Source: Phycisphaerales bacterium (lineage in GTDB: Bacteria; Bacteroidota; Bacteroidia; Chitinophagales; Chitinophagaceae). From it: 51,990 bases of DNA. A model generated the notes under the pieces. The model saw only the letters and a program-made list of their open reading frames with translations, did not search any database and was not told where the DNA came from. This document shows, piece after piece, positions 18,201-26,638 of the stretch. Location of the stretch: NCBI GenBank assembly GCA_030054025.1, contig JASGCQ010000007.1:1-51990 (forward strand). Direction: 5' to 3'. Each line of letters begins with the position of its first letter. Positions within the stretch are counted from its first letter, which is position 1. Both the position numbers and the translations under genes were made by a program.

Positions 18201-18490
18201 TTAGACGTACACAATCAGTTGTGATTTGCTTTCAAATTTTGGTTACCTTAGTTCTTACACAACAATGGCAGCAACTATTGAAGGAAGGAGTGAGTTGTGA
18301 TTTGCTTTCAAATTTTGGTTACCTTAGTTCTTACACAACACCGTTGCGGTGATAGCATCGCTGGCTACAGTTGTGATTTGCTTTCAAATTTTGGTTACCT
18401 TAGTTCTTACACAACTTATTTTGATACACCCTGGGCGCAAACCAGTTGTGATTTGCTTTCAAATTTTGGTTACCTTAGTTCTTACACAAC
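15259..18490 (+). CRISPR. type II-C CRISPR array, main block: 43 repeats, 42 spacers
   Basis: Repeats of 46 bp begin GTTGTGATTTGCTTTC and end CTTAGTTCTTACACAAC; the 2-4/43-45 ends are inverted (GTTGT/ACAAC). Spacers are 29 or 30 bp, so the unit is 75-76 bp. I located repeat starts from 15259, 15334, 15410 through to 18445. The repeats differ only at base 24: the first seven (15259 to 15714) have TTTTAGTTACC, and all 36 from 15790 onward have TTTTGGTTACC. All 42 spacers look different. The orientation is set by the tracrRNA, whose anti-repeat pairs with bases 1-16 of this strand, so crRNAs read on the plus strand, convergent with cas2. Each repeat holds a TTG (bases 2-4) and TACCTTAG (27-34) 22 bases apart, close to a Bacteroidota promoter. 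Confidence 0.98.
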
Positions 18491-18544
18491 AGGAATCGCT
18501 GAAAGGCTTGCTGTTATTAGTTAAGAAGGCTATTGGACGAAAAT

Positions 18545-18573
18545 AAAAAACGGACGAAGAGTCCGTTTTTTTT
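18545..18573. terminator. bidirectional terminator between array and cas2
   Basis: An 11-bp stem (AAAAAACGGAC / GTCCGTTTTTT, loop GAAGA) is flanked by T-runs on both strands. It lies 54 bases after the last repeat and 19 bases after the end of cas2, so it can end both the plus-strand array transcript and the minus-strand cas transcript. Bases 18491-18544 hold no repeat and no gene. Confidence 0.8.
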
Positions 18574-18592
18574 ATAGGTTTGAAGCAATTTT

Positions 18593-18961
<369 letters not shown>

Positions 18962-19852
18962 TTACAATATGGGGTACAACAAATTTTTAAATTCTCCTTC
19001 ATAGCATTTTGTCAATGAGGCTGTTGTCCGTTGTATGGCATTCATCATGGGGCTATTTTGCTCTCCAATCAGCACATCGAGTTGGGATATGCTCAATAGT
19101 GCTTCTTTCATATTGGGGGTCATCTCCAAATATGTTCCGTTCATCTTCACAATATCGCAAACCACTTTGTCCACATAAGGGCGATAAGGTTCCATAATAT
19201 CGTCCGCAAGGCAATAGGCATTGTATTGATTGCGGTGATGAATACCTAAAGTGGGTAACAAGCCAGATGCTACAAGATTGCGGGCTACGGTAGCTCGCAA
19301 TATAGCATAGCCATAATTCAACAGATTATTAGGTGGCAAACCTTCTCGTTCTCTTTTAAAGGCTAAAAAGTCGGGGAAAACATATTTCCAATAATAAGCC
19401 GCTGCTTGTGCTTCGCAATTATCACTATCACCACTTTTCACTTTTTTGGCTAAGGCAATCAGTGGTCGCTCATCTGCACCTTGCAAAGCAAGATGAGCAG
19501 CTTGGTTTTCTATTTTACAGATAATGGTTTGCTGCCACAATTGTTTCTTTAAGGGTAAAGATGCTGCTATTTGATGTTTAAACTTTTGACTTTGCAAAGT
19601 ATGACCATCCAGATTAAGCATCAAACCTACAGGATGATGCGTCTGGTCGCAAGTAATGAGTGCCACATTATTGGCCAGCAATTTAGCCATCAATACTTGG
19701 GTAATCGTTATTTGTTGATGATCAAGAATCAACACTCCAATATCTTCTATTGGAATGCTGATTGTTTCTTCATCCTTGCGCTCTATGTGCAATTGCTCAT
19801 GAGCAGTTTTGAGGTATGCTGGGTTGCCAAAGTACAAGGTTCGTTTAATCAT
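18962..19852 (-). CDS. cas1: CRISPR-associated endonuclease Cas1, type II
   Basis: A 296-residue Cas1. An N-terminal beta domain (MIKRTLYFGNPAYLKTAHEQL, EDIGVLILDHQQITIT, LANNVALITCDQ) precedes the helical catalytic domain. Metal-binding candidates are E147 (NCEAQAA), H205/H206 (TLGIHHRNQYNAYCLADD) and D218/E221, placed as in type II Cas1. It is the integrase that inserts spacers at the end of the array. The ATG at 19852 is the natural start. In most II-C loci cas1 follows cas9 directly; here a broken HU-type gene lies between them. All catalytic positions look intact, so adaptation may still be possible. Confidence 0.96.
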   Translation of the reverse strand: MIKRTLYFGNPAYLKTAHEQLHIERKDEETISIPIEDIGVLILDHQQITITQVLMAKLLANNVALITCDQTHHPVGLMLNLDGHTLQSQKFKHQIAASLPLKKQLWQQTIICKIENQAAHLALQGADERPLIALAKKVKSGDSDNCEAQAAAYYWKYVFPDFLAFKREREGLPPNNLLNYGYAILRATVARNLVASGLLPTLGIHHRNQYNAYCLADDIMEPYRPYVDKVVCDIVKMNGTYLEMTPNMKEALLSISQLDVLIGEQNSPMMNAIQRTTASLTKCYEGEFKNLLYPIL

Positions 19853-19873
19853 GCATGCAATTAATTTAAAATT

Positions 19874-20214
19874 TCAAATAGGTTTTACATACAACTGAAG
19901 TTTAGCACTTTTTACAGAATTAGCATTTACTTCTTCAGGAGTGGCTTTAGCCTCGGCAGAAAGTGTTCATGCGAATGGGCCGAAATCGCCAAGACGTACC
20001 ATGCAGCCTTGTGCCAATTCTTCCTGCATTACCTGCACCAATAAATCTAGTACGGCTAAAATATCGCCACTGTTTACGGTACTCATGCCGCTGATGCGTT
20101 TACTCAATTGCTTTAGTGTTATTCACCGTCGCTTTTAATTACTGCATAATTCTTTTTAGACTCTGTTGGTTTTTGTAGATTAGCCCTTTGAATTACATTG
20201 AATTTTACTCCCAT
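19874..20214 (-). pseudogene. HU-family (Bacteroidota histone-like) DNA-binding protein, broken, between cas9 and cas1
   Basis: Frame one starts at ATG 20214: MGVKFNVIQRANLQKPTESK, continuing KNYAVIKSDGE, then stops. One base appears to be missing (GGTGAATAACA where GGTGAAATAACA would keep frame). The likeness continues in the next frame: ITLKQLSKRISGMSTVNSGD, LAVLDLLVQVMQEELAQG, MVRLGDFGPFA, then an in-frame TGA, then TLSAEAKATPEEVNANSVKS and LQLYVKPI to TGA at 19874. This follows Bacteroidota HU-like proteins ('RANPQKPTEPKKYYA..', 'GEVTLRELAKQIAEISTVS', 'VRLGDFGSF'). One frameshift and one nonsense codon make it a pseudogene unless sequencing error is involved. It lies in the same orientation as the cas genes and fills most of the 416-bp gap. 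Confidence 0.8.
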
Positions 20215-20268
20215 AACATTTTTGTTTTAATGTTTAAAAATTGGATTGATTATGAAAAGAGGTTGTGG

Positions 20269-23200
20269 TTATTGGTGAATTGGTTTGATGTTTCCGAGGC
20301 GGTCGATTTGGACTTTGACAATTTTTAATTGGGTATAATAATTTGATATAAAGGGAATTGGTAAATGATTTTTAAAATTAGTTCCTTTATATGATGCTCC
20401 TGCTTTAGATACATTGTGTTTTGCAAAATTTATGTTTCCGAATAAATAATCTTTTCCGCTTACATTCTTTATGGATGATGCTAATTGAGTAACCATATAC
20501 ATTCTTCTCATCAAATCCTCTTTTACATCCCAATCAATTTCAGATGCTTCATTTTCATACATAATGACAAAATCGCCAGCTTTTAAATAAGGACAGGATT
20601 TCATCAAAGGCAGGAATGTTCCGTCTTTTTGTTCTTTTTCGTCAGGAAATAGCTTTTCACCTTTCCTTCTTCTTTCTACTGATTTAAAGAATGATACTAT
20701 TTCAAAACCTCGTTTAATTTTTACCTTACCTTTTGTATCTACTTCTTTGCTTTCGTAGAGTGCCATAACATAATTGCCATCAGCCTCAGAATACCTGTTT
20801 TCATTTACAATTTTCTTTTCTTCATCTTTTGCAAGAAGTTGAATTAGATTTCTTGAATTCTTATTGGCAACTCTTATTTTCTTAATTGTAGGTAGTGTAT
20901 TTCCATTTTTACTTGTTGGATTGTTGGGTAAGCCATTAGGATACTTCGCTATACTATAAACAAATAAGGGGTCATTTAGAAGAGTTTCTTCGCTAAAAGC
21001 TTTTTCGCCTTTATCACCATATTTATCAAGTCTTAATTCTAGTATCTTTTTAATGTTCTTATCGACTATTTTATCAAGGCTTTTTTTATCCTTGAAATTT
21101 TCGCCATTCACGGTTATTCGTTTTACAAAAACAGCATCTTTTGTAAAACCTTGGTGTTGTGGATTTTTAAGTTTCCCGTAAAAATTGTCTCCAACTAAAC
21201 TTCCTCTAGGTGCAATTGTTCTTTGTTTAATTACAGAAGAATCAGTTTTTGAGTGTTTCTTTTTACGGATGCGGTTCTGTTTTGCAGTAATTAATCTTTG
21301 TTCTGCTTTATGATAAACAAGTATTGATTGCAATGCTTCTTTAATTTCAGCATAAGGTATAGGCAAATCAATCCTTTCCCTTGTTAGTTCTCCTTTTTCA
21401 TCGTAAAGGGAAATACCTTGCTTTTCTCTTAATTGGTTTAATGTACTTAACCTTTGGATAATGCTACGGGAACACATACCAATAATGATGGCATCTAACA
21501 AATGATGCCGATGGTCTGATCGGTCTTTTTTTCCTTTAGCACCTCTGAAAGCATCAAATTTTTGTAGTTCTTCCCACCACTCATAAATAGGGTTTTTGGT
21601 CTCTCCTTCATATTCAGCCGTCATTTCTGGCGTTAAGGTTCTCCAATCGGTTCTATTTATATCTGTGCTATTGGCTTTACGTTTTCTATATTGTTCAAAA
21701 TCCCTTTTATAGTTAGCAAATTCTCGGGTGTATTTATCTACATCAATTCCTGTTTCTTCTTGGTATCTAACCTTGTCTAAAAGGTTTCCTAAACGCCAAT
21801 CATTTTTTCTAAGTTCACCTGTAGCAAAGCCATTGGTAAATTGTACATCCCTGCACACCTCTTGTAATTTTTTTCTTACGTAAACAGCAATGTATGAAGC
21901 ATTTCTGCCTTGGGCGTTGGTAAATGTTTGCTCTGGCTTAGCAGTTAAAAAGCGTTCGTCAACTTTTTCTTTGCTATACAACTTGTTGGCTTTTACTCTG
22001 CTTTGAAATGCTTTGAAAGCTTCTTTGCCCTTGGATTGCATGTATTCATAAGCAGACTTATTTGCCTTTTCTTTATTTACATAACCAAAAGTTAATGTTT
22101 TATTTGTGAAGCTGTCATCTAAGCTCCAACTATAAGGGATGATATGCTCTATTTCAATTTCAGGGCTGAATAGTTTTGATAATGGAATAATATTACCAGT
22201 GTAAGGGCATATTCTATTGCAGTCAAGCCAAAGGGTATGTTTTTCCCTATCTCTTCTTTCGACTATCTTTTCAAATTCTTTGAACTCAGGGTCATTTTTA
22301 TCAGCACCCAATTCAAGCCACAGTTCAAACTTGTTAATAATGCTATCATTTTTTTGGATATACCTACTAAAACTTAATTCCCCTTTCTCTTTCTTTTCAT
22401 TTAAGAACCTTGCATATTCTTCCCTTCTTTTTTCAGTATCTAAGTTCTTTCTTCTGATACCTTCTCTTTCCTTTTTAGGCTTTTTAAATTCTCTGGTGCT
22501 TTCTACTCTTATAGTAAAATCTTTTTGATCAATGTCGTGAGACTTCAAAATTGTATTTACCAATCTTATTGTTTCGCCTACCGCTTTTTCAACCACTGGG
22601 TTTCTTAATTCATTATTCTTTAGTTGAACAATGAAGGGTTTAAGCTTTGGGGGTGCATTGTCTTCATCTTCTGGCTGTTTGTATTTTGTTTCTACTAAAG
22701 CTTCATGTTCATCTTTGCCTTCTTTTAAAAATGGCAATATTTTCTCTAATACTTTGCTAGAATAGTTGGCAAATCCTTCTTCAAGCCCCATCTCAACGAG
22801 TTTAGTAGCTACATAGGGGTCAAATTCCCATTTCCATGTTAGCGTGTCGTATAGCCATTCATCATCTTTAGCCATGTAAAGTATATGCCAAAGCTTGTCT
22901 AACTTATTATCCTGTTTTAATTGGTTGAATTTTTCTTCGCCACATGCTGTGTAAATAGCATACAAAGTTTTATTGCCTTGAAAAGATTTTTCTTCTTCAT
23001 TACTATCGTAATTAAATTCAAAATTCTTTTTGTTAGTTATTCCTAATAATTCTAAAATATCAGAATTGTCTTTCTTAGGTCTTAGGCTTAATGAAAGATG
23101 TGTTTGCAAATAGTCAAATACCTTTTGCTTCCATTCTGGTGGCAATGGTTGTTCGTAAATATCATTTGTTTTGTCAGTATATCTTACATCAGCTAATTGT

Positions 23201-24165
23201 TTCCAAATTCTAAAATCTTGAAACAACAATGAACTTGCAGGAGCAGTTCTTTTATTCTTTTCAAATTGGCATTTACCAATAAACTTCTTTTGGCTTTTTA
23301 ATGGTCGTTGAAAGAAGATAGTTTGATGTTTTATTTTCCAGTAAAAGGTTTCCTTAAATAATTTGAGATTGGCTCTTTTTTCTTCAACAGGTAGTTTACA
23401 TATTTCATCATACTCTTTCTTGCTACCAGTAAGTTGAGGATAGTATTTTTTTTGTTCGTCCCATATAAGGTCAAATTCAGTAGCATACATTTCCCTTCCA
23501 ACAAATCTTCCTTCCCTACGAATACCTCTGCTATTTAAAAGGTTGAAATTATTAGCCTCAGCTATTAATGCCCTCTCATCAAATGGCTCATCTATATTAT
23601 GCCATTTACCATCATTATAAAGAGCCGCAGCTTTTTGATACATTTTGTGAAAGTATTCTCCGATCGTTCTAGCATTATGCTTTACCATTGATTTAGATAG
23701 TTCGGATATTTCACCTTTTACTTTTCCATCTTCATCCTTGTTTTTTGTTGCAGAAAGTGTTTTACTATTGCTCTTAAACCCACGGTGTTTATTAATCAAT
23801 AAAAATATTCTGCCTAACTCTTCTATTGGGATTTGATTGCTTAAGGCTTTTGCTCGTAATTGATATAATTCTGATGCTTGATACTTTTCTTTTACCTCAA
23901 ATGTCTTAGAGAAAGTTGGTAGCATATTTAAGCTGGCAAGAAATTTCTTCAAATCTTTTCTTCTCAGCTTGTATCTAAAGTTTGTTCTGCTTGCTCTACG
24001 GTAAGTTCCTCTTTCCATGTTCTTTGTAGATTCAATACCATTTTTGTCTACATTAGTTCCTATTGGAAATATGATTACGCCTTTATCAAAAATCTTGTTG
24101 TCTTTAAATAAAACCCATCCAATTGAATTTGTTCCGATGTCAAGTCCTAAAATAAATTTTGCCAT
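20269..24165 (-). CDS. cas9: CRISPR-associated endonuclease Cas9, type II-C
   Basis: A 1298-residue Cas9, the crRNA:tracrRNA-guided double-strand DNA nuclease. RuvC-I is FILGLDIGTNSIGW with catalytic D9. An Arg-rich bridge helix follows (RGTYRRASRTNFRYKLRRKD, about 52-71). RuvC-II is TIRVESTREF with E555. The HNH domain has CPYTG (C653), EIEHIIPYSW with catalytic H674, and FGYVNKEKANKS (N697). RuvC-III is DHRHHLLDAIIIG with H888 and D891. The C-terminal 400 residues hold the wedge and PAM-interacting region (KKIRVANKNSRN, GDFVIMYENE). The size and the absence of csn2 or cas4 in the locus indicate II-C. All catalytic residues are present, so interference should be active. The tracrRNA gene diverges from its start. 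Confidence 0.97.
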   Translation of the reverse strand: MAKFILGLDIGTNSIGWVLFKDNKIFDKGVIIFPIGTNVDKNGIESTKNMERGTYRRASRTNFRYKLRRKDLKKFLASLNMLPTFSKTFEVKEKYQASELYQLRAKALSNQIPIEELGRIFLLINKHRGFKSNSKTLSATKNKDEDGKVKGEISELSKSMVKHNARTIGEYFHKMYQKAAALYNDGKWHNIDEPFDERALIAEANNFNLLNSRGIRREGRFVGREMYATEFDLIWDEQKKYYPQLTGSKKEYDEICKLPVEEKRANLKLFKETFYWKIKHQTIFFQRPLKSQKKFIGKCQFEKNKRTAPASSLLFQDFRIWKQLADVRYTDKTNDIYEQPLPPEWKQKVFDYLQTHLSLSLRPKKDNSDILELLGITNKKNFEFNYDSNEEEKSFQGNKTLYAIYTACGEEKFNQLKQDNKLDKLWHILYMAKDDEWLYDTLTWKWEFDPYVATKLVEMGLEEGFANYSSKVLEKILPFLKEGKDEHEALVETKYKQPEDEDNAPPKLKPFIVQLKNNELRNPVVEKAVGETIRLVNTILKSHDIDQKDFTIRVESTREFKKPKKEREGIRRKNLDTEKRREEYARFLNEKKEKGELSFSRYIQKNDSIINKFELWLELGADKNDPEFKEFEKIVERRDREKHTLWLDCNRICPYTGNIIPLSKLFSPEIEIEHIIPYSWSLDDSFTNKTLTFGYVNKEKANKSAYEYMQSKGKEAFKAFQSRVKANKLYSKEKVDERFLTAKPEQTFTNAQGRNASYIAVYVRKKLQEVCRDVQFTNGFATGELRKNDWRLGNLLDKVRYQEETGIDVDKYTREFANYKRDFEQYRKRKANSTDINRTDWRTLTPEMTAEYEGETKNPIYEWWEELQKFDAFRGAKGKKDRSDHRHHLLDAIIIGMCSRSIIQRLSTLNQLREKQGISLYDEKGELTRERIDLPIPYAEIKEALQSILVYHKAEQRLITAKQNRIRKKKHSKTDSSVIKQRTIAPRGSLVGDNFYGKLKNPQHQGFTKDAVFVKRITVNGENFKDKKSLDKIVDKNIKKILELRLDKYGDKGEKAFSEETLLNDPLFVYSIAKYPNGLPNNPTSKNGNTLPTIKKIRVANKNSRNLIQLLAKDEEKKIVNENRYSEADGNYVMALYESKEVDTKGKVKIKRGFEIVSFFKSVERRRKGEKLFPDEKEQKDGTFLPLMKSCPYLKAGDFVIMYENEASEIDWDVKEDLMRRMYMVTQLASSIKNVSGKDYLFGNINFAKHNVSKAGASYKGTNFKNHLPIPFISNYYTQLKIVKVQIDRLGNIKPIHQ

Positions 24166-24191
24166 TTTTATACTTTTTAAAATTTAATGTC

Positions 24192-24199
24192 TACTTTTG
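24192..24199 (+). promoter_or_regulatory. -7 box of the tracrRNA promoter
   Basis: TACTTTTG matches TAnnTTTG exactly and lies 5 bases before GAAAGC, the first paired bases of the anti-repeat. Transcription would therefore start at or next to the anti-repeat. The -33 region, near the cas9 start, holds only T-runs, not a clear TTTG. Confidence 0.65.
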
Positions 24200-24203
24200 C
24201 GCC

Positions 24204-24277
24204 GAAAGCTTATCACAATAAGGATTATTCCTTAGACTGATTTAAGTCTGCCTCTCAGTTCGGCTGGAGGCTTTTTT
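24204..24277 (+). ncRNA. tracrRNA of the type II-C system
   Basis: Bases 24204-24219 (GAAAGCTTATCACAAT) are the anti-repeat. Their reverse complement matches repeat bases 1-16 with a G-U at base 1 and a 2x2 T-T internal loop at bases 9-10, giving 7 + 6 Watson-Crick pairs. Next comes the nexus-like hairpin AAGGA-TTAT-TCCTT (24220-24233), whose CACAATAAGG junction matches the ACAATAAGG of the Neisseria II-C tracrRNA. Then follow AGACT-GATTTA-AGTCT (24234-24249) and a terminator stem GCCTC..CAG/CTG..GAGGC (24250-24271) with six T. The RNA would be about 70-75 nt, short for a tracrRNA. It is divergent from cas9, whose start is 38 bases away. The exact 5' end is inferred from the promoter box. Confidence 0.9.
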
Positions 24278-24457
24278 ATGCCTTTACTTTTCTACTTCAC
24301 TCTGTCACATATCGCTACACACATGGGTTTATCTTAGGGGATATTAGCGTTACCACATACTACAAAGTTCAATTCAAGGGGTAAAATAAGCCTTTAATTG
24401 ATATGTGCAAATTTTAAAAGTACTTTTTTTGTTGTATCTATTACCAACAAATAAAAA

Positions 24458-24484
24458 CGGCAATAATCTATCAGATTATTGCCG
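24458..24484 (-). terminator. terminator after the tsaD fragment
   Basis: A perfect 12-bp stem CGGCAATAATCT / AGATTATTGCCG with a 3-nt loop; on the minus strand TTTTTAT follows. It lies 28 bases beyond the tsaD stop, so the gene has kept its own terminator. Between the tracrRNA end (24277) and this hairpin I see no gene or repeat. Confidence 0.8.
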
Positions 24485-24512
24485 CTAAAATTCTAGTGCT
24501 GTTTATGCAAAT

Positions 24513-25145
24513 TTACCATTCAGCCCTTGCAGTTGGGCTTACACTTAAATCTGTAAAATTGCCAGCCAAGTATTTATAGTAGCCTGTAATGGCTATCATG
24601 CCAGCATTATCGGTACAGTATTCAAAAGCAGGTATATGGGTTTTCCAACCTTTCTGTTTACCCATCTGTTGCAAGGCTTGGCGCAAGCCACTATTGGCAC
24701 TTACACCGCCTGCAATAGCTATATTTTTTACACCAGTTTGCAGTACGGCTTTGCTTAGTTTCTTTAATAAAATGGTAACAATACTGTGTTGTATAGATGC
24801 ACACAAATCATGCAAATTGGCTTCTATAAAACCTGCTTCTTGCTTTTGCAAAAAGTATAGAATAGATGTTTTTAAACCACTAAAACTAAAGTTCAATGCT
24901 GGTATTTGTGGCTCGGCAAATTTAAAAGCAATTGGTTCTGTAAAGCTGCCATCGGGCAATTGCTGTGGTATAATATTGGCCAATACATGCGCTTGCATGT
25001 GATGCACCGCAATTAATGGTTTGTTAAGGGCTAAAGCCAAGCTTTTAGCAAACTGTGTACCTACTAATAAGCAACCAATTAAACCCGGTGCTTGTGTAAA
25101 TGCAATAGCATCAATATGGCGAATAGTGAGCGGAGAATGGAGCAT
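24513..25145 (-). pseudogene. tsaD: tsaD fragment lacking its N-terminus and a central segment
   Basis: The 210-residue open frame matches TsaD, the tRNA N6-threonylcarbamoyladenosine transferase subunit, but normal length is about 335. Likeness starts at HIDAIAFTQAPGLIGCLLVGTQ, so the first 70 or so residues, including the ESSCDDT nucleotide-binding motif, are missing. HMQAH (metal-binding) is present at about residue 50. Then ANII jumps almost directly to AFKFAEPQIPALNFSFSGLKTS, so the SGGHT motif and about 60-75 residues are lost. The C-terminal part, IAGGVSANSGLR and YCTDNAGMIA, is intact. Without both motifs the enzyme cannot work. Because t6A synthesis is normally essential, another tsaD must exist elsewhere in the genome. 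Sequence upstream of the likeness is unrelated and leads into an IS remnant. Confidence 0.8.
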
Positions 25146-25213
25146 TCACCAATTCGAAAAGTTTTTCCCAGCCTTTCCCCCCAGTCCATTCGCTGCGCAA
25201 ACGACTCAGAACG

Positions 25214-25423
25214 CTATGATTTGGAATCGTTTTTTTTTAGAGGCACTCCGATGAATTGGGTGAAACTAATCGTCTCTTTGCATTGTTCCTCTAGCTCGTA
25301 ATCACTCCATCCCTACCCGTATGGAAATAGGTCTATTTTAATCCACACCACGCCCCTATATGAGGGTCGTCTGTATGTCAAAATGCCTTTACGATAATAT
25401 TTTTTGATTTTCCTTTTCAATTT
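25214..25423 (-). pseudogene. IS5-like transposase N-terminal remnant
   Basis: On the minus strand a frame reads GWSDYELEEQCKETISFTQF, then IGVPLKKNDSKS and a stop at 25214. This is the pattern of the N-terminal DUF772-type domain of IS5 transposases ('GLSDEQLEEQ..DRISFxxFLGL..'). In the same frame, upstream of one TAG, KIKKYYRKGILTYRRPSYRG leads in and may be related. The DDE domain is absent. The 25146-25596 gap holds this remnant. The G+C-richer stretch at 25137-25213 and the AT-rich remainder (25424-25596) have no recognisable content. An insertion-and-deletion event here would explain the loss of the tsaD 5' end. Confidence 0.5.
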
Positions 25424-25596
25424 TTGTCCAATCCAAGCTTACCTATTGGCTTTTTCATAGCAAAACAACCTCAAAAATAATGCCCAAAATCAGCTCTAGA
25501 TTGATTCTTAAACGTTATTTGTCCACCGTTTGTTTTGCAACGGTCTTCAATAAGGCTTACGAAATAGAAAAGAGTTTCAATCAGGGATTTTATTTT

Positions 25597-26562
25597 TTAC
25601 AACAACTGCTTGATTAATTCTTCTTGGCTGACCCCCTCGGCTTCAGCTTTGTAGTTGCGCACTACACGATGCCTTAATACAGAAAGTGCCATAGCCTTTA
25701 CGTCTTCTATATCGGGAGAATATTTGCCTCTGAGTAAGGCATGGCATTTAGCACTGAGTACTAAATATTGCGATGCTCTTGGCCCGGCACCATAGGCTAT
25801 ATATTGCTTGGTAACAGTTGGCGCATTGGGGTTAGAGGGTCTTGTTTTTTGTGCTAAAGCAACAGCGTATTCCAATACATTATCTGCTACTGGTACTCGC
25901 CGTACCAATTCTTGAAAGGCAGCAATGGTGGCAGCATCCATTATTTTGGATACGCTAGCACTTATAGCTCCAGTCGTATTTTTTACAATATTGATTTCTT
26001 CTTCGAAGGCAGGATAATCCAAATGAATCATGAACATAAAACGGTCTAACTGAGCTTCGGGCAAAGGATAGGTGCCTTCTTGCTCAATAGGGTTTTGTGT
26101 GGCCAATACAAAAAATGGACTGGGCAATTTGTACAATACACCACCGGCAGTTACATTCTTTTCCTGCATGGCTTCCAACAATGCTGCTTGTGTTTTTGGG
26201 GGAGTACGGTTAATCTCATCTGCCAAAATAATATTGGCAAATAATGGGCCTTTTATAAATTTGAAATTGCGTTGTTCGTCTAATATTTCTGCGCCAACAA
26301 TATCACTGGGCATCAAGTCGGGGGTAAACTGAATGCGCTTAAACGATAAATCCATCACATCTGCTACCGTCTTTATCAATAGAGTCTTTGCCAAACCTGG
26401 CACACCTACTAGCAAGCTATGACCATTGCAGAGCATGGAAATGATTAATTGATCTACTACATCATGTTGTCCGACAATTACAGAGCCAATGGCTTTTTTC
26501 AATGCTTCAAATTGTACCTTTAGTGCCTGAGCAGCTTCGACATCCGATGAAAATAACGACAT
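25597..26562 (-). CDS. MoxR-family AAA+ ATPase
   Basis: 321 residues from the ATG at 26562 (MSLFSSDVEA); an upstream TTG four codons earlier is less likely. Walker A is GVPGLAKT (53-60), Walker B ILADEINR (D115/E116), and the sensor and arginine regions are ATQNPIEQEGTYPLPEAQLDRF. The C-terminal lid ends VKAMALSVLRHRVVRNYKAEAE. MoxR ATPases act as chaperones that insert cofactors or activate partners, often encoded with DUF58 and von Willebrand A proteins. Those partners are not next to it here. It diverges from mazG. Confidence 0.93.
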   Translation of the reverse strand: MSLFSSDVEAAQALKVQFEALKKAIGSVIVGQHDVVDQLIISMLCNGHSLLVGVPGLAKTLLIKTVADVMDLSFKRIQFTPDLMPSDIVGAEILDEQRNFKFIKGPLFANIILADEINRTPPKTQAALLEAMQEKNVTAGGVLYKLPSPFFVLATQNPIEQEGTYPLPEAQLDRFMFMIHLDYPAFEEEINIVKNTTGAISASVSKIMDAATIAAFQELVRRVPVADNVLEYAVALAQKTRPSNPNAPTVTKQYIAYGAGPRASQYLVLSAKCHALLRGKYSPDIEDVKAMALSVLRHRVVRNYKAEAEGVSQEELIKQLL

Positions 26563-26638
26563 AGTGTGGTGCAAGTTTATTTTAGGATGCGTAAGGTCTG
26601 ATTTTTTGAGAACACAAACAAAAACTTTTAGTAAAATA

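Noticed and set aside
18491..18545. A possible 43rd spacer plus a degenerate repeat (GTTAAGAAGG) after the last repeat
   Set aside because: Beyond the GTT there is no match to the repeat. It could equally be a leader or plain flank, so it was not counted.
15039..18546. Many open frames of 60-123 codons on the plus strand with repeating words such as VICFQILVTLVLTQ and CDLLSNFGYLSSYTT
   Set aside because: They are translations of the CRISPR repeat in different frames. The 76-bp unit shifts frame each time and the spacers differ, so these are not proteins.
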